From Phytopythium helicoides (taxonomy: Eukaryota; Oomycota; Peronosporomycetes; Pythiales; Pythiaceae), in NCBI GenBank assembly GCA_024867545.1, contig JANFNE010000006.1, positions 1,683,585-1,747,584 on the forward strand: DNA of 64,000 bases, read 5' to 3'. Below the pieces are notes generated by a model. The model searched no databases. It worked only from the letters and a program-made list of their open reading frames with translations, and had not been told where the DNA came from. Below, one piece after another: positions 22,451-33,576 of the stretch; position 1 is the first letter of the stretch; every line of letters starts with the position of its first letter. The translations under genes were made by a program, and so were the position numbers.

Positions 22451-23983
22451 TCATTCGTCGTCGTCATATCCCTGCTGCTGCATTCGGGCCAACCGGCCGC
22501 GGTAACTGTTACCGTACTTGCCCTCGCTGTGCGCCATGCACATACCATTGCGCTGAGCCCATTTGGTGCAACCGCTCGGGTGCCCACAGCGACGCCCACC
22601 GCCGTGAGAACGGCAGAAACCATCACCTTGGGAGCTCTTGGCGCACCCATCCACGCGGCAGCGAACGCCTCCACCATGGGCCTTGCACATCCCTCGTGAT
22701 TGAGCCGCCTTCATGCAACCGTCGACGGTGCAGCGCTTGCCACCACCATGAGTAATACACAAACTTCCACTCTGGCTTGCGCGTGTGCAGCCCTCGACAC
22801 TACAGCGTCGGCCACCTCCATGGGCCTTGCAAAGTCCTCGTGACCGTGACAGGTTGGTGCAGCCATCTGAAGTGCACATTTTCCGCCGCTTTCCCTTTCC
22901 GCCGTGCGCCGGCGTGGAACCCTGGTAGGAAGACATGGACATTTTATCTTCGTCATCGTCGTCGGCGTCATTGTTCTGGAAGCTGGACGCCGGGAATCCC
23001 GGCCGACGCGGGTCGAGGGTGTCATACTTGGTCTCAATTCCGCGCAGCTGGTGCAGGCTTGGGATGGCACGGGGCTTGTTCATCCCAACAGGCGTGGAGC
23101 TCGCGTACGGCGGGGCTCGCGTGTCATTAATGTCCTGTGAGTTGAGATCCCGGCAGAGCGAGGCGATGTCTTCGAGCAGCGGGCGGCGAGAGGCCGAGAG
23201 CACGTAGTCGTTGCTCTTGGGGTGTTGCTTCTGGTCGTGTACGTCGGGCGGGGGCGTGGGCAGCAGTGCGTCCTGGATGCGTACGATGTCCTCTGCCTTG
23301 TCTAGCGGCGTGGGCGTGTCCTGGTTGAAGTCGAACGGTGAGGGCAGCAGCGTCACGTCTGGCGTGGGCGTGCGCAGCTGGCTCATCCACTCGCCCATAA
23401 CGGACGAGAACGAGTGCGTGGGTACGCCTGGGCTTGGCTTGGTCACAGCGACGCCTGTGGTGTTGCTAGTTCCTACGCTAGCAGCGGGTACGGCTGGGGA
23501 CTGCACCGGTCTCGCGAGCGGCGGGAGGTCCACCGGGCTGCGTCCTACATCTCCTGGTGTAATAGGCGTGAGCATTCCTGGCGAGGGCAGCGAGGACAGC
23601 GCTGGCGATCGGAAGGTGGCGGGCGGCAGGGGTGGCGGCGCGGCCGTGGCGTCTGGGCTGGGGAAGGCTGCGGCCCTGGCGGCCGCGTCGTACACGAGCG
23701 GCGCGGGCTTTGGCGGCTTTGGCGGCTGCTTGGGCACGTGCGTGATGAGCGTGGGCTGCGGCGCGGCGGCCGTGGCGGGCGTGAGGCGCTCGTACGTGAC
23801 GGCAGGCGCCAGGCGCTCGTACTGGACCTGCGAGAAGAGCGGCGCATGCTGCGGCGCGGCGTGCAGCGCGCTGTGGTGACTGGAGGCGGCGACTGGCGCG
23901 GACTCTGCACGCGCGTCCTTCTTCTTGCGGCCCCGAAGGGACAGCAGCTCGAATGGCCTCTGAAGCTTCTCGCCCAGCGGCAT
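22451..23983 (-). CDS. WRKY19-like zinc-repeat protein, 5 repeats
   Basis: About 510 aa from ATG 23983; the frame continues upstream to 24277, but that part is Pro/Arg-rich and UTR-like. Residues 1-330 are disordered, rich in Pro, Ala and Thr, with many T-P and S-P sites (TPTPDVTLLPSP). An acidic run (DADDDDED) comes before the C-terminal module. That module has five tandem units of about 24 residues with the pattern C-x4-C-x7-C-x2-H-G-G-G-x-R-C. This is the zinc-coordinating repeat found beside WRKY19 in plants and expanded in oomycetes as 'WRKY19-like' proteins. No WRKYGQK domain is present, so the name refers only to the repeat. It is probably a nuclear nucleic-acid- or protein-binding factor; the target is unknown. 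The neighbour at 25666-27432 has the same module and orientation. Confidence 0.85.
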   Translation of the reverse strand: MPLGEKLQRPFELLSLRGRKKKDARAESAPVAASSHHSALHAAPQHAPLFSQVQYERLAPAVTYERLTPATAAAPQPTLITHVPKQPPKPPKPAPLVYDAAARAAAFPSPDATAAPPPLPPATFRSPALSSLPSPGMLTPITPGDVGRSPVDLPPLARPVQSPAVPAASVGTSNTTGVAVTKPSPGVPTHSFSSVMGEWMSQLRTPTPDVTLLPSPFDFNQDTPTPLDKAEDIVRIQDALLPTPPPDVHDQKQHPKSNDYVLSASRRPLLEDIASLCRDLNSQDINDTRAPPYASSTPVGMNKPRAIPSLHQLRGIETKYDTLDPRRPGFPASSFQNNDADDDDEDKMSMSSYQGSTPAHGGKGKRRKMCTSDGCTNLSRSRGLCKAHGGGRRCSVEGCTRASQSGSLCITHGGGKRCTVDGCMKAAQSRGMCKAHGGGVRCRVDGCAKSSQGDGFCRSHGGGRRCGHPSGCTKWAQRNGMCMAHSEGKYGNSYRGRLARMQQQGYDDDE

Positions 23984-25665
23984 GGCGGCGGCTCGTCGCC
24001 TTACGCGGCACTTGGACTTTGGACTGTGGGGGCGGCGTCGCGATGGAGGGGGGGAGAGCTTGGCGCGACCTTCGCGACACATGAGAAGGTTAGAGCGGGT
24101 GCGCGCGGGGGGGTAGGGTTGAAACGCGCGGGCTGGGGGTTTGCCGAGCGATGTATGGGGGAAAGTATGTGGGGGGGATGTGGGAAGCGGCGGCGGCTCG
24201 GCTCTTGTCGCAGCAAGACCTACCCCCGCGCGTGCGTGAGAAGGGCAGGTGCGGATTCTGAAGCATACAAAGCGCAAGATGTTGAGCCATCATCGCGCGG
24301 GATGCGCCGCGCTCACTTTTAATCAAGACACCGCGGGCCCGGCGCTGCACGGGACGCAATTTGGCAGAAGTAGGTGCTTTTACAATGTGTAGAACAACTG
24401 AAATCACCCTATTTTGAGTCTTGACAACCTTTGGACTGCCACCTTTGGAAAGAATGTTTTAATTTTTCACGCCCGCCTGGGTCGTCAACGTGTCACCAGC
24501 CTGACCGCGTTCATTTGGCAACTCAAAGCCGACGCCATGGTCACCTTGGCAGCTTTTTGCCGCATGGTGTTTTCTCAGAGGAGCGGCACACGGATCTCGG
24601 GATTGCAGTGCGTCGCGTTGTGTTGAGGTGGTGCAAATCCCTCCGTGTGGCTGTGCACATGTCTTGAGGCTGATTACTCTGGGCCGTGAGCTTGGCGCCA
24701 CGCACGAAAATCCAATCCCATCCGCAGGTCGAGCCTGTCCACCTCGCCAGCACCCGCCCGCCCCGCACCAATCCTCTTGCGCAGCAAGAGGCCAAGCGAT
24801 CGCCACGGCGGTCGACGTCTGCGACACACGAAGGAGCGTGGCATTGCAGGTCGGCGCCTGCCTGCCTCGCGTTGGACTCAACTCGGCTCTGAAACGCCCT
24901 GCCGCTCTTGCTGGAAAGTTGGAGCTCCGCGCAGAGTGAGTTACGCGTCCATTCTGGTCGCCGAACCGTGAAGAACTCTGTGACGAAGGTCTTGGCGAGC
25001 AGAAAAACCAGTGCGAAGGCGGTGGATGTGTAGCTAGAAGCACCCTCCCCTCCGCACCGCACTCACTCGTTCCCTCCCCCCTCACGGATGTTAAACCAGC
25101 GGGTGCTCCTCTTGGCATGTTGAAGCACAGACAGCGAAAACATTTATGTACGCTTGACACATAACGGAATTGTGTAGCCATTGCTGCCTTGGCAACCACC
25201 GGAGGCCGTTGCAACCGACGACCACCACCGCTGCTTGGACAAGGTCGGACGGCGATCAGCGGCAATGGCTGCAGCACAGTCCACAGCTCCGAGGTTTGCT
25301 TCAACACCATTCATGTTTCTACCAAAGACTCGATCGCGGTGACCACTGCTACTATTTTCTTTGATTGACTAACTACACTCCCGGACGCGATGAGTTTTTG
25401 CATTTCTCTCTCGGTAACTTTTCTCCTAGCCCTCCCAGCTCGTTGCATGCTCGCGGCTTGCTCCATCGGTGCCAACGCCGATCCAATCCACACACGTCGA
25501 TAAATACTGGGGGTCGTCCTGCCGCTGCCATTGGCGATAAAGCTTTGCGTCGCTCGCTTGCTTCGTTTGTACATTCGTGACAGGCTTCGTCGTGCGGCTG
25601 CGCTTCTGCTTCCACTCGGCAGTGATTCCTGGCCGGCCCTCCGTCAAACTAATACGAGACCGACT
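23984..25665. other. Spacer between the two zinc-repeat genes
   Basis: About 1.7 kb. A minus-strand frame of 283 codons (24459-25310) exists, but its Cys/Arg/Ser-rich composition and the lack of any motif make it doubtful. G-runs at about 24105-24175 suggest promoter or UTR sequence of the gene at 22451-23983. No RNA gene is seen. Confidence 0.4.
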
Positions 25666-26941
25666 TTAAAAGCTCGCCTCCAGCTCCATCTCTCCAACGC
25701 CGCCTTCTTCGCGGCCCGTAAGGCGCAGGTGCGTCGAGCACATGCCATTCCTTCGGCATGAACGATTGCACCCTGACACCGAGCAGCGCTTCCCGCCACC
25801 ATGGTGCGCACAAAACCCGCCTCCACGATCGTTGCGCGTGCAGCCCTCGACCTCACAGTAGCGAGAGCCGCCGTGCAGCGCGCAGAAATCGCCGCGCTGC
25901 GTTCCCTTGTTGCATCCTTCGGCAGCGCATCGCTTGCCACCTCCATGTGCACGACAAAAGCCGCCACCTTGTGAGCTCTTATTGCAGCCCTTGAACTGGC
26001 AACGAGGGCCACCGCCGTGTGCCTTGCATAGCGAGTTGGTCTGCGCGGCCTTATCGCATCCAGGAAAGCGGCACCGCTTGCCGCCGCCGTGCTTGATGCA
26101 AAGATTGCCGCCCTGAGAGCTCTTTTCGCATCCTTCAACGATGCAACGGCGTCCACCGCCGTGAGCGATACACAAATCCTGGGATCGCGCACGCTTGCCG
26201 CAACCAGTGACGGAGCATAAGCGACGGATACGCTTCGGTTTCGTCGGCTTTCCGGAAGATTGCGGCGACATGAGGCGCTTCGAGTCTGGCGTTGCAAACA
26301 CAGGAGACGACCCGACCGTTGAATTCACCGACGATGAAGATCCGGTTGATCCCGACGACGAAAACTTGCCAGGCGTAGCAAAAGCATCAAGCTTTTCTGG
26401 AGTCACGAACGCCGGCTCGTAGGTTTGCTGGTTGGTGACCGGCACTAAGGGTGCCGCGTTGTTCATGGCTGCGACTTTAGCCGAATCCATCTTCATGTTG
26501 CTCGCGTACATCAGGGACGGCTCCAATTGCTGGTTGTCCACTAACGGCGGCGCCACCATCGGCATGAACGCGTTTGGGTTGGCTGCGCCAGCCATCAGCT
26601 CCGGCTGGAACTGCGGCGGAGGTGCAGGGAACGCGCTATCATCCGGGATGTTGAGCAGAAAGTCATTCTGCGGGACACTGCCGTAATCGCGGAACAGCGC
26701 GAACGGATCGGGCTGCGGTCCCGCGCTGAACGGCATGTCGGGGCCAAGCGCGGTGCCCGCGGGCGCCAGGAAGCCCATGCCCATCATGTTCATCATGGCC
26801 ACATCGGACACCACGGGGTGGAGGCCCATGGCAGCGGCCGCAGCCGGAGGATGAGACGTGATCATGCCGCTGTTATCTGCACCGAAAAGCGCTGACGCAT
26901 CCCAGGATGTAGGAGTCTCGCGCGACTGGAACTGCTGCTGC

Positions 26942-26973
<32 letters not shown>

Positions 26974-27432
26974 CTCGTTGAGGTTCCAGTTGGTGGCAAG
27001 CATGCCCATCATCTCTCGATCGAGCTCGGTGGGTGTTGCGCTGTTGACGATGAAGCCTCCGTCACTGTCGGAGCTGTCGTCGTTGGAGTCGTGGCGCATG
27101 TCGAGAGGCAGGAACGCGAGGTCCACGGCGGCCGGCGACGACGTCGAGGAAGAGCTCGTCGATGCTGCCGACCCAAAGTTGGAACCCGCCGCCAATGGCG
27201 CGCTGCAGGTGTTGTAGCTGGTGTTTGAGGTGCTGTAGCTGAGGCTCCCCGAGCAGTCTGTTGCGGCGTCGCGAGGAGGATAGAGTTGTTGGGCATAGCT
27301 GCGATCGCAACTAGGCCCGGGGCGTTTCGCCTCGGACGCCCCATGTCGCACTGGCCCCGGGCGGTAAACACGCGCGGCGTCTAGCATGTCTTCGCCTTTG
27401 TCTGGTCTTTGTGGCCCGCACGTCTGTAGCAT
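25666..27432 (-). CDS. WRKY19-like zinc-repeat protein, 7 repeats, polyGln tract
   Basis: A single exon of 588 aa. The N-terminal 400 residues are disordered. Ser-rich segments come first, then a tract of about 14 Gln encoded by the CTG-strand repeat at 26932-26975, then Met/Pro/Phe-rich stretches resembling activation regions. A basic stretch (KPTKPKRIRR) comes before seven tandem 24-residue zinc repeats with the pattern C-x4-C-x7-C-x2-H-G-G-G-x-R-C. The last copy is degenerate and lacks the final HGGG. The architecture (acidic/polyQ N-terminus, NLS-like patch, zinc repeats) suggests a transcriptional regulator; this is inference. The repeat module is shared with the gene at 22451-23983 on the same strand, but the N-terminal halves are unrelated by eye. 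Met16 is an alternative start. Confidence 0.87.
26932..26975. repeat. CTG/TTG trinucleotide repeat encoding polyglutamine
   Basis: Pure triplet tract of CTG interrupted by TTG codons, read as CAG/CAA for Gln on the minus strand. It is likely to vary in length among strains. It lies in the disordered N-terminal half of the zinc-repeat gene. Confidence 0.9.
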
Positions 27433-30400
27433 TCCAAGGCAAGCCTGGTTGGAAGAGGAGCCGCGGAGCTGCCGGACTAGCCTGCTGCTTCCTCACCGGA
27501 GGGGTGGTTTGTTGTTGACTGTGGGTGAGCAGCCGACGAGCTCTCTCTCTCTCTCTTGCGGTGTGCGTTAAAAAACGAAAAAAGGTCTATGTGCTCTGGC
27601 CGACGACCGGAAGGAGGAGATCCGAGCCGAGTGTGTCTCCGTCCTTTTCACTCGTCCACGGAAAACGAATGAACGCTGCTGGATGATGCCAATGCTCGGG
27701 ACTCCGGCTGTGAAGGTCGGAGAATGGGCCGGCCGCGAGTGACTCGGGCGAGTCCCCCGTGACGGGCAGAACATACAGGAGAGCCAAGTCAGGAGCCCAC
27801 GGCGCTTGTTTATGAGACCGACGCAGGTCGGGTGGGCGGGTTCCCACGACCAGCAAGCCCCATACTCTGCCCCTGTCTTGAAAATCACTTTCTTCGGTCG
27901 TATGCGGAGAGGCAGGTTTCGTACTTGGTAGTGAGAAACTTCCCAGCCAGCCAGCCGACCTTGCGTCGCGTTGAAGTTGACTCGCCCGGGTGGACGGACG
28001 GACACGAGCGTGAGGGAGGCGAGGTGAGGCTTCCTCCTCAATTGCACAACAGCTCGATGTGGTGGCGTTTGTAGGCGTCCCCACCCACCCGCCCACCATT
28101 GCTGCCTGCAGAGAGCGATCCCTGTCGACCACGTATTTGATAGGCACAAGCCGTCCTTCCTTCCTTCAAGGGCGGTGTTAAAAAAGCTTGGGGGAAGGTC
28201 GGGTGCTTGTCTACCGCACCTAGATGCAAGCACTAGAGAAACGCGCATGGGCGAAAAAGATCGAAGTGGCAGCCAGGAGGAGCTGCGCAGCGGGCGGTCG
28301 GTGTCCTGGCGGCGCCAGCTCTTGCCAACTCTATGGGCGGCCCAGGTGGACGCTGGTGGTCGGTACGGGAGCCCAAAACCTCTGCAGTATTATCTCGCTG
28401 CTCGATATACGATATGACAGGTCGTCGTCTCTCACAGTCGCATAAAAACGCAGGCGAGGGAGAACAGCGCGAAACAGCGCGGTGACGGACACATCCTCGC
28501 CCCGATCGAGTCACGGCATACTGTATTGCAGCTCCTGCTTGCACAGGTGAGCCCCGCCCGAGCACTTGCACCCGGTGTCGCGGTGCGCGGCTGCTCCATC
28601 CGTTCATCATCGCAAGCCGGGAACGCTCTTACAGTGGTACGATTCGGCTGGTTGGTCGTTCATAAAAGAATTCTCGAGCCATCAAGCTGCTTGTGTGTCT
28701 GGCGTACGTGTGAGCAAGCTGGACGCAGCTTCAACGTCAGGAGAGTACGCAGGTGACGTTTTAACGCGCCTTCCTGACGACCCGGGGCTTAGTTTTCGAC
28801 GAGCTATGGGCTTCAGAATATCGCCCGACCGACGGGCGGATCCTCCCAAGATGCGTGGCTCTCGCACGAGGTCGTGGCGGCGATAAAACACGCAATGGAG
28901 ACGTGGAGATGCGCTCGCTAAATGGACATGTCTAGACCTTACCGCTTGACCCGAAACACTCGCCAGCGGATGACGCCAAGGAGGCGTGCGTGTCTGCGCA
29001 GCGCGGTGTAAGTTCATGCAGCGACAAGTTGACATTTACGACGCCCACCGAGATGCAACCCATCTGAACTGAACTGACGTGGATCGAACAATTCCAAAGA
29101 CACGCCGAGCCGTACGCTCCCCGGTGGAAGTGGATTCTCGATGCGTAGACGCCCGAGGTTTACTCATCCATCCAAGCACTGCCGTTCGCCCGCTCGCCCG
29201 CTCGCCTTCATTCTGCTATTGTTGGGCTCTCCGCGGGGGAAAATGCTGCTCCAGCAACCTTCCAGTCAGGGAGCTACTGTACTGTACCCAGCGTCCGATG
29301 ACTGCACTTGAGTAGGTAAAGCTTGCTCTGACCTCGCTTCCATCGATGTGGTCGTTGTGGTTGCGACGATGATGGCGTGCCATCTGTCAGATTCAAGAGT
29401 TGTAGGTTGAGGACTCTGAAGAAGTAAGAAGCGTTCGATATGGCGAGATGAGCGGAGGCGGAGAAAACTATTGCATCAATGCGAATCGATACGAGGTTCG
29501 ACTCTAGTCTGCAGGCGCTTGCTGTGATGTTGAAGCTCGAGGAATCTGCTTTACCTGCCTGGTATCACCATTGAGTGTCCTTCCTTGTCGTGTGACGGGG
29601 CATTTTGTCGCGCGGAATGATCACGAATCGAAACAGTGGACGAGTGACCAGGTATGATGGACATTTGATGGTTACGGTCGGATCCTTGCGTGACGCGAGT
29701 AGCTCTTGGCTGCGAGGTGTTCATCTCCGGTTCCAGATTGACAGTTTTGTGGTGGTGGCGACGATTATTAGCGTTTCGTGCTTTTTTGTGATAGATACAT
29801 GAGGTATGATCCTCGCGAAGTACCGTGGGGACTTGTGTTGGCCGTGTCAATTGCCTACCGGTACCTTCAATTTATCTGAGATCTGGGTATTGCACGCTGC
29901 AGAGTGGATTCCGCAGACATCTAGTGCTGAGAGGTTGGTACGCCGATGGATTTTCGTTGAACGACTTCGAGTGTAAAGGTCTGACGAATCTGTCGTGGAC
30001 GGTATCAGGGAACTATCAATAGAAAGCGTGGGAGCCCGAGCCTGAGAATGATCGACTTGGGATGGATTGCTTCAGTGTTGGCGTGAAGTTTGCTGTCAGC
30101 TGTACGCTGCCATCCATCGGTCTGTGTTGTACTAAGATTATCAACGCGCTGCAACGAGCCCATTTGAAGTCTCCTAGCGCGGCAACGGCTATAAAATCGT
30201 TGGGTGTGTGGTCTGTCGAGCGCGTTCATCCGAGGTGGAGGCAGGACATGCCAGGTTTTCCTTTTCGGTTCTACCCTGCTTGAAGCTTGTCTTCAAAGAC
30301 TTCCCCCTTGGGCCAGTGCGTCAGACGCTACAGTAGCACCTAGACACAGCTCTATACAAAACAACAACAGCGTACTTGAAACCGGCAGTTGAACGTGAGA

Positions 30401-30477
30401 GACACATGGACAGTGACTGTATTACTGCAAAACGCTACGGAATCACGATGACACTACAACGATAACTCAGCACATCA
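27433..30477. other. 3 kb gene-poor interval
   Basis: The largest gene-free stretch in the window. It begins with a CT dinucleotide run (27541-27556) in the leader of the zinc-repeat gene. A minus-strand frame of 226 codons (27568-28248) has no recognisable motif and an unlikely Arg/Trp/Cys-rich composition. I see no transposase, reverse transcriptase, terminal repeat, tRNA or tandem array. Parts may be long 5' UTR and enhancer sequence or degraded, unrecognisable insertions. Confidence 0.45.
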
Positions 30478-32650
30478 CTAGCGACGAATTGGATCGGTCT
30501 TGTAGTCACGTCCCTTGTCCCAGGCGTTCGCCCCCTCGTCTGCATCGGCATTCCAAGTGAACGAGTTCGCGCCGACTAAACAATACACGATACTGAGTCA
30601 GTCTCCGACAGGAATCAACGCTATCGCTTTCTGCGGTGCACTTACACTTCACACCCTTGGCTGGAGGGCAACCGCCGTGCAAACTCGCGGGGTCGGGGTG
30701 GTTGTCAGGCGTCTGTGAGTAAAACATAGAAGCCGTAAGCTTCGTTGGAGGCACTGCGAGCCCTTCCGAGCACTCCTTCATTCCCTCGCGCTCAATGCCC
30801 GTCACAATCCGCTCTCTCGAGTACGGGAAAACAGTCTCGCCACCCTCGGGACAGTCGTTTAGATACAAGAACACCGTTGCAAATCGGTTTGGCTCGAAAT
30901 GTCGAGTGTGTTCCGGTTTCTCATAGGCAAATGCGACGGTATCACCTCCGACTGCTGCAACGCGCGACAACCACGCTTCGAGGACAAGATCAAACGTCTT
31001 CGGGTTTGCCCGTAGAGCCTCCAATAGCACATCTTGCTTCTCGCGATTTTGCTTGAGCCAGTCAAGCCACTCGGCGTTAAACTCATTCGCGAGCTTCTGC
31101 TCTCCAATCTCCTCGAGCAGCAGCGTTACCAGTTCGTTCTGATAGTTCATGTGGTACGTCGGATACAGCCCCCCAGTCGGCTTGACAATGGCCGGCACGG
31201 ACTCTCCAGCATTCAGGAGGTCCTGGATACGCTCTTTGGCCCAACGAATCCACCGAAAGTAGTGCGTCACGCCGCTGACCGCTCGAGGCGGGATGGTGTA
31301 CTTGAGTTCGTCCAAGTTGCCAGCACGAGCCTCCCACGATTTGATAATGTGCTTGAGCATATAACCACGGTCGCGCATTAGTGGACCCATGATATCTGTC
31401 GCTTTGCGCTCGAGGTTCTCTTGAATCCAGTCACCCCATGCAACGTCAGCATGTTCAAAGAAAAAGTCGACTGGGAGAGCATCCTCCATAAAGGCGGTGA
31501 GGATAGCCTGCTGGAAGTCGACCTTGTCCTCAGCATTTGGGAACATACTACCACCTCGGCGGAACTGCTTAGGTAGAGCAACATTGTCCGGCAGCTTGTC
31601 GATCGCATTTGCCGCCCAGTTGGCCCAGGCGGTAAATTCATCCGCAGCGAGTTGCTGCGTCGGGACGAACTGCTTCGAGGTGAAGTAGTCCTCGTGCTGA
31701 CGAAAAAACTGACCAACCTCGTAGCGCACGAGTTGCAGACGTTCCGTGAAGCTGGGAGACGGTAGCCTTAGTAGCCGCGACGTGCGCTTGCGGAAGTCAC
31801 GCGTGAAGTCGCTGTCATCGAGGAACGCCGTGAAGCTGGTGCGGTCCGAGTGGTAGCCGTCCACAGCGTCGGGGCTGTCCACTGGCGAGCGCGTCAGCTT
31901 GTCAACGCCCTCGGTAATAATGGCGTCGGCCTCGACCTGCGAAAAGAAGTTCTCGATCGTGAACACCTTGGGGTGCAGCGACTGGGTCGTGACGGTGAAG
32001 ACCTGGTCGACGACGCGCTTGTAGCCGACCTCGATGCCCGGCCAAACCCACATCTGGAAGTCGAGCAGCACGTGCGCGATGCGCAGCTCCTCCATCTGCT
32101 CTGGTGACGTGATCGGCTCTCCAATCTGCGAGAAGAGGCGCACGCCGTTGTCGGCCTCATGGGCGTCCGCTCCGAGCGCCATGGCCGCAAACCTGGCGAG
32201 CTCGAACAAGCACGCGTCCTCCTTGCTCCACCTCACGAACAGCCCGTCGTCCTGTCCGTTGAGCATGAGGAACACCCTGCCGTCGCGCGCGTCTCCCATG
32301 GCGCTCTTGACGTGCGCGAGCTCCCCATCGACCTCAAACCTCCTGCAGCTCGCGTCGCTGGGCACCAGCAGCCTCCGCGTCTCGAGGCGCACGATCTCGC
32401 TCGCGTACTTGTCCGCCACAGGCGCGCGGAACCTGTCGGCGGCCGCGAGCGTCGCGTTCGCCGCCTGTCGCTCCTCCTGGCCGCCGCTCGGCGCCCACAG
32501 GCCGTGCGGGGGCTCCCAGGCGCCCCAGAGCGCCGCGAGCGCCGCCACGAGCGCCGGAAGCAGCAGGAAACGCGCGCGAGACGACGACGAGGCGCGCGCG
32601 GCCACGGGAGCCGCCGGGGCCGCGCGCGGCGATGGGGGCGCCGCCGCCAT
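30478..32650 (-). CDS. Prolyl 4-hydroxylase-like dioxygenase with a large internal insertion
   Basis: Two exons, 32650-30646 and 30575-30478, with a 70-bp intron (GTAAGT...TTTAG); about 700 aa. Residues 25-45 form a hydrophobic signal anchor, so it is probably a type II membrane protein of the secretory pathway. The catalytic fold is marked by the Fe(II) ligands His319 and Asp321 (QHEDYF), then RFATVFLYLND, GGETVFP, the third ligand His658 (SLHGGCPPAKG) and the 2-oxoglutarate lysine Lys668, ten residues later as in animal collagen prolyl hydroxylases. About 337 residues separate Asp321 from His658, whereas about 70 is usual. The extra 270 or so residues are Trp-rich and helical. The C-terminal end after the intron (SFTWNADADEGANAWDKGRDY) is part of the fold. 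It presumably hydroxylates proline in secreted or wall glycoproteins. Confidence 0.9.
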
Positions 32651-32739
32651 GGAGATGGAGGAAGTGGCGGCGCAAGCGTATGGGCTTTTGTATAGGAGTC
32701 AGCGGGGATCGCCGGGGCACGCTGGGAGCGTACGCGGTT

Positions 32740-32746
32740 GAAATGG
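32740..32746 (-). promoter_or_regulatory. Inr-like element upstream of the prolyl hydroxylase
   Basis: On the minus strand this reads CCATTTC, matching the oomycete initiator YCATTYY, about 90 bases upstream of ATG 32650. A CCAAT-type box (GCCAATCGG) lies about 50 bases further upstream. This is sequence match only. Confidence 0.35.
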
Positions 32747-33147
32747 CTCCCTGGTAGTCCTGTTTGATGCTAAAAATAGATTGCGGATGTCGCGCCAGCC
32801 AATCGGCGCGCGGGCCACATCCGCGCGTCACGAGCCTCGGATCGTGACGTCGACTCTTCTATCCGTAATTCGTCGCTGGTATCCGTAAAAAGGAGCGGTT
32901 TAGCCTAACTCTTCGCTCCGCCCGTCGCATGTGCAGCCACTTGAAGAACAAAACCAGGCTCCGCCTCTTCTCTCCCCTCCGCCGCAAGAATCCTCCTCGA
33001 GCAGCTACGCACGTGCCGCATACAAACGCCCATATACAACGGCAACTGGATCCGGGGCCACCCGCGAATCGCCAGCCCCCTCGTCATTTCCGGATTCCCA
33101 GCGTCGGCCCCAAGCGTCCACCCGCCCTCCAGCCCACCGCCAGCAAC
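32747..33147. other. Divergent promoter region
   Basis: Separates the minus-strand prolyl hydroxylase from the plus-strand mitochondrial protein. It contains a CCAAT box near 32800 and an Inr-like TCATTTC at 33084-33090, 58 bases upstream of the downstream ATG. It probably acts as a shared regulatory region. Confidence 0.45.
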
Positions 33148-33576
33148 ATGCGCGCTGTCGTCGCCGCCTCCGCCAAGCAGATCGCGCCCCGCGCGCTCGC
33201 CGCCGTCGCCCAAAGCGGCGCGGCGGCCGCAGCCGTGCGACGCCTCACGACGTACTCTGGCGGGCAGCCCATCGAGGGCCAGGGAGGCTACTACGGGTCG
33301 GTCAAGACGCGCTCCGAGGCCGCGGCGTACTTTCACCCTGGCGCCCGTGCTGAGCCGCAGGACGTGACGCAGCTGACGCGCATCATGAGCAAGTTCGAGG
33401 CCTCCAAGGCCGCGCTGGCCTCGAGCGACGAGCACGAGCAGGCGCTGCGCCAGATCGCCAGCGACAAGGCCACGGTCGAGCTGCTCCAGCGCCTGATCGT
33501 CGGCGGCGCGCCCGCCTGGGGACTCTCGACGGCGCAGCGCGAGTTCGTCACCAAGGCCTCGCGCGCCTCGGCCTAG
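33148..33576 (+). CDS. Small protein with mitochondrial presequence, function unknown
   Basis: A single exon of 142 aa from ATG 33148 (the frame extends upstream to 32929 but is UTR-like there). Residues 1-38 are Ala/Arg-rich without acids and end near VRRLTTYSGG, a classical mitochondrial targeting peptide with a likely cleavage site. The mature part has a glycine-rich start (GQGGYYGSVKTRSEAAAYF), a helical acidic middle and an Ala-rich end. The G-x-F/Y-G-x-x-x-x-R-E-A-like start faintly recalls the mitochondrial ATPase inhibitor IF1, but the match is too weak to assign. Its regulatory region is shared with the divergent prolyl hydroxylase gene. Confidence 0.7.
   Translation: MRAVVAASAKQIAPRALAAVAQSGAAAAAVRRLTTYSGGQPIEGQGGYYGSVKTRSEAAAYFHPGARAEPQDVTQLTRIMSKFEASKAALASSDEHEQALRQIASDKATVELLQRLIVGGAPAWGLSTAQREFVTKASRASA

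Noticed and set aside
22530..22880. Regularly spaced DNA repeats of about 72 bp, at first glance array-like
   Set aside because: They are the coding units of the zinc repeats with protein-level periodicity of 24 residues. They are not a CRISPR array and have no unique spacers.
23414..24322. 302-codon plus-strand frame opposite the zinc-repeat gene
   Set aside because: A Gly/Arg-rich shadow of the Pro/Ala-rich coding strand.
24459..25310. 283-codon minus-strand frame between the zinc-repeat genes
   Set aside because: Cys/Arg/Ser-rich and without any domain-like segment. It overlaps other frames of similar quality.
27568..28248. 226-codon minus-strand frame
   Set aside because: Composition is unlike neighbouring proteins, no motif is present, and a second overlapping frame is equally long. 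It is more likely leader or spacer DNA.
33148..33576. Assignment as mitochondrial ATPase inhibitor IF1
   Set aside because: Only a short Gly-rich start resembles IF1; the following helix lacks the His/Glu pattern of that family.
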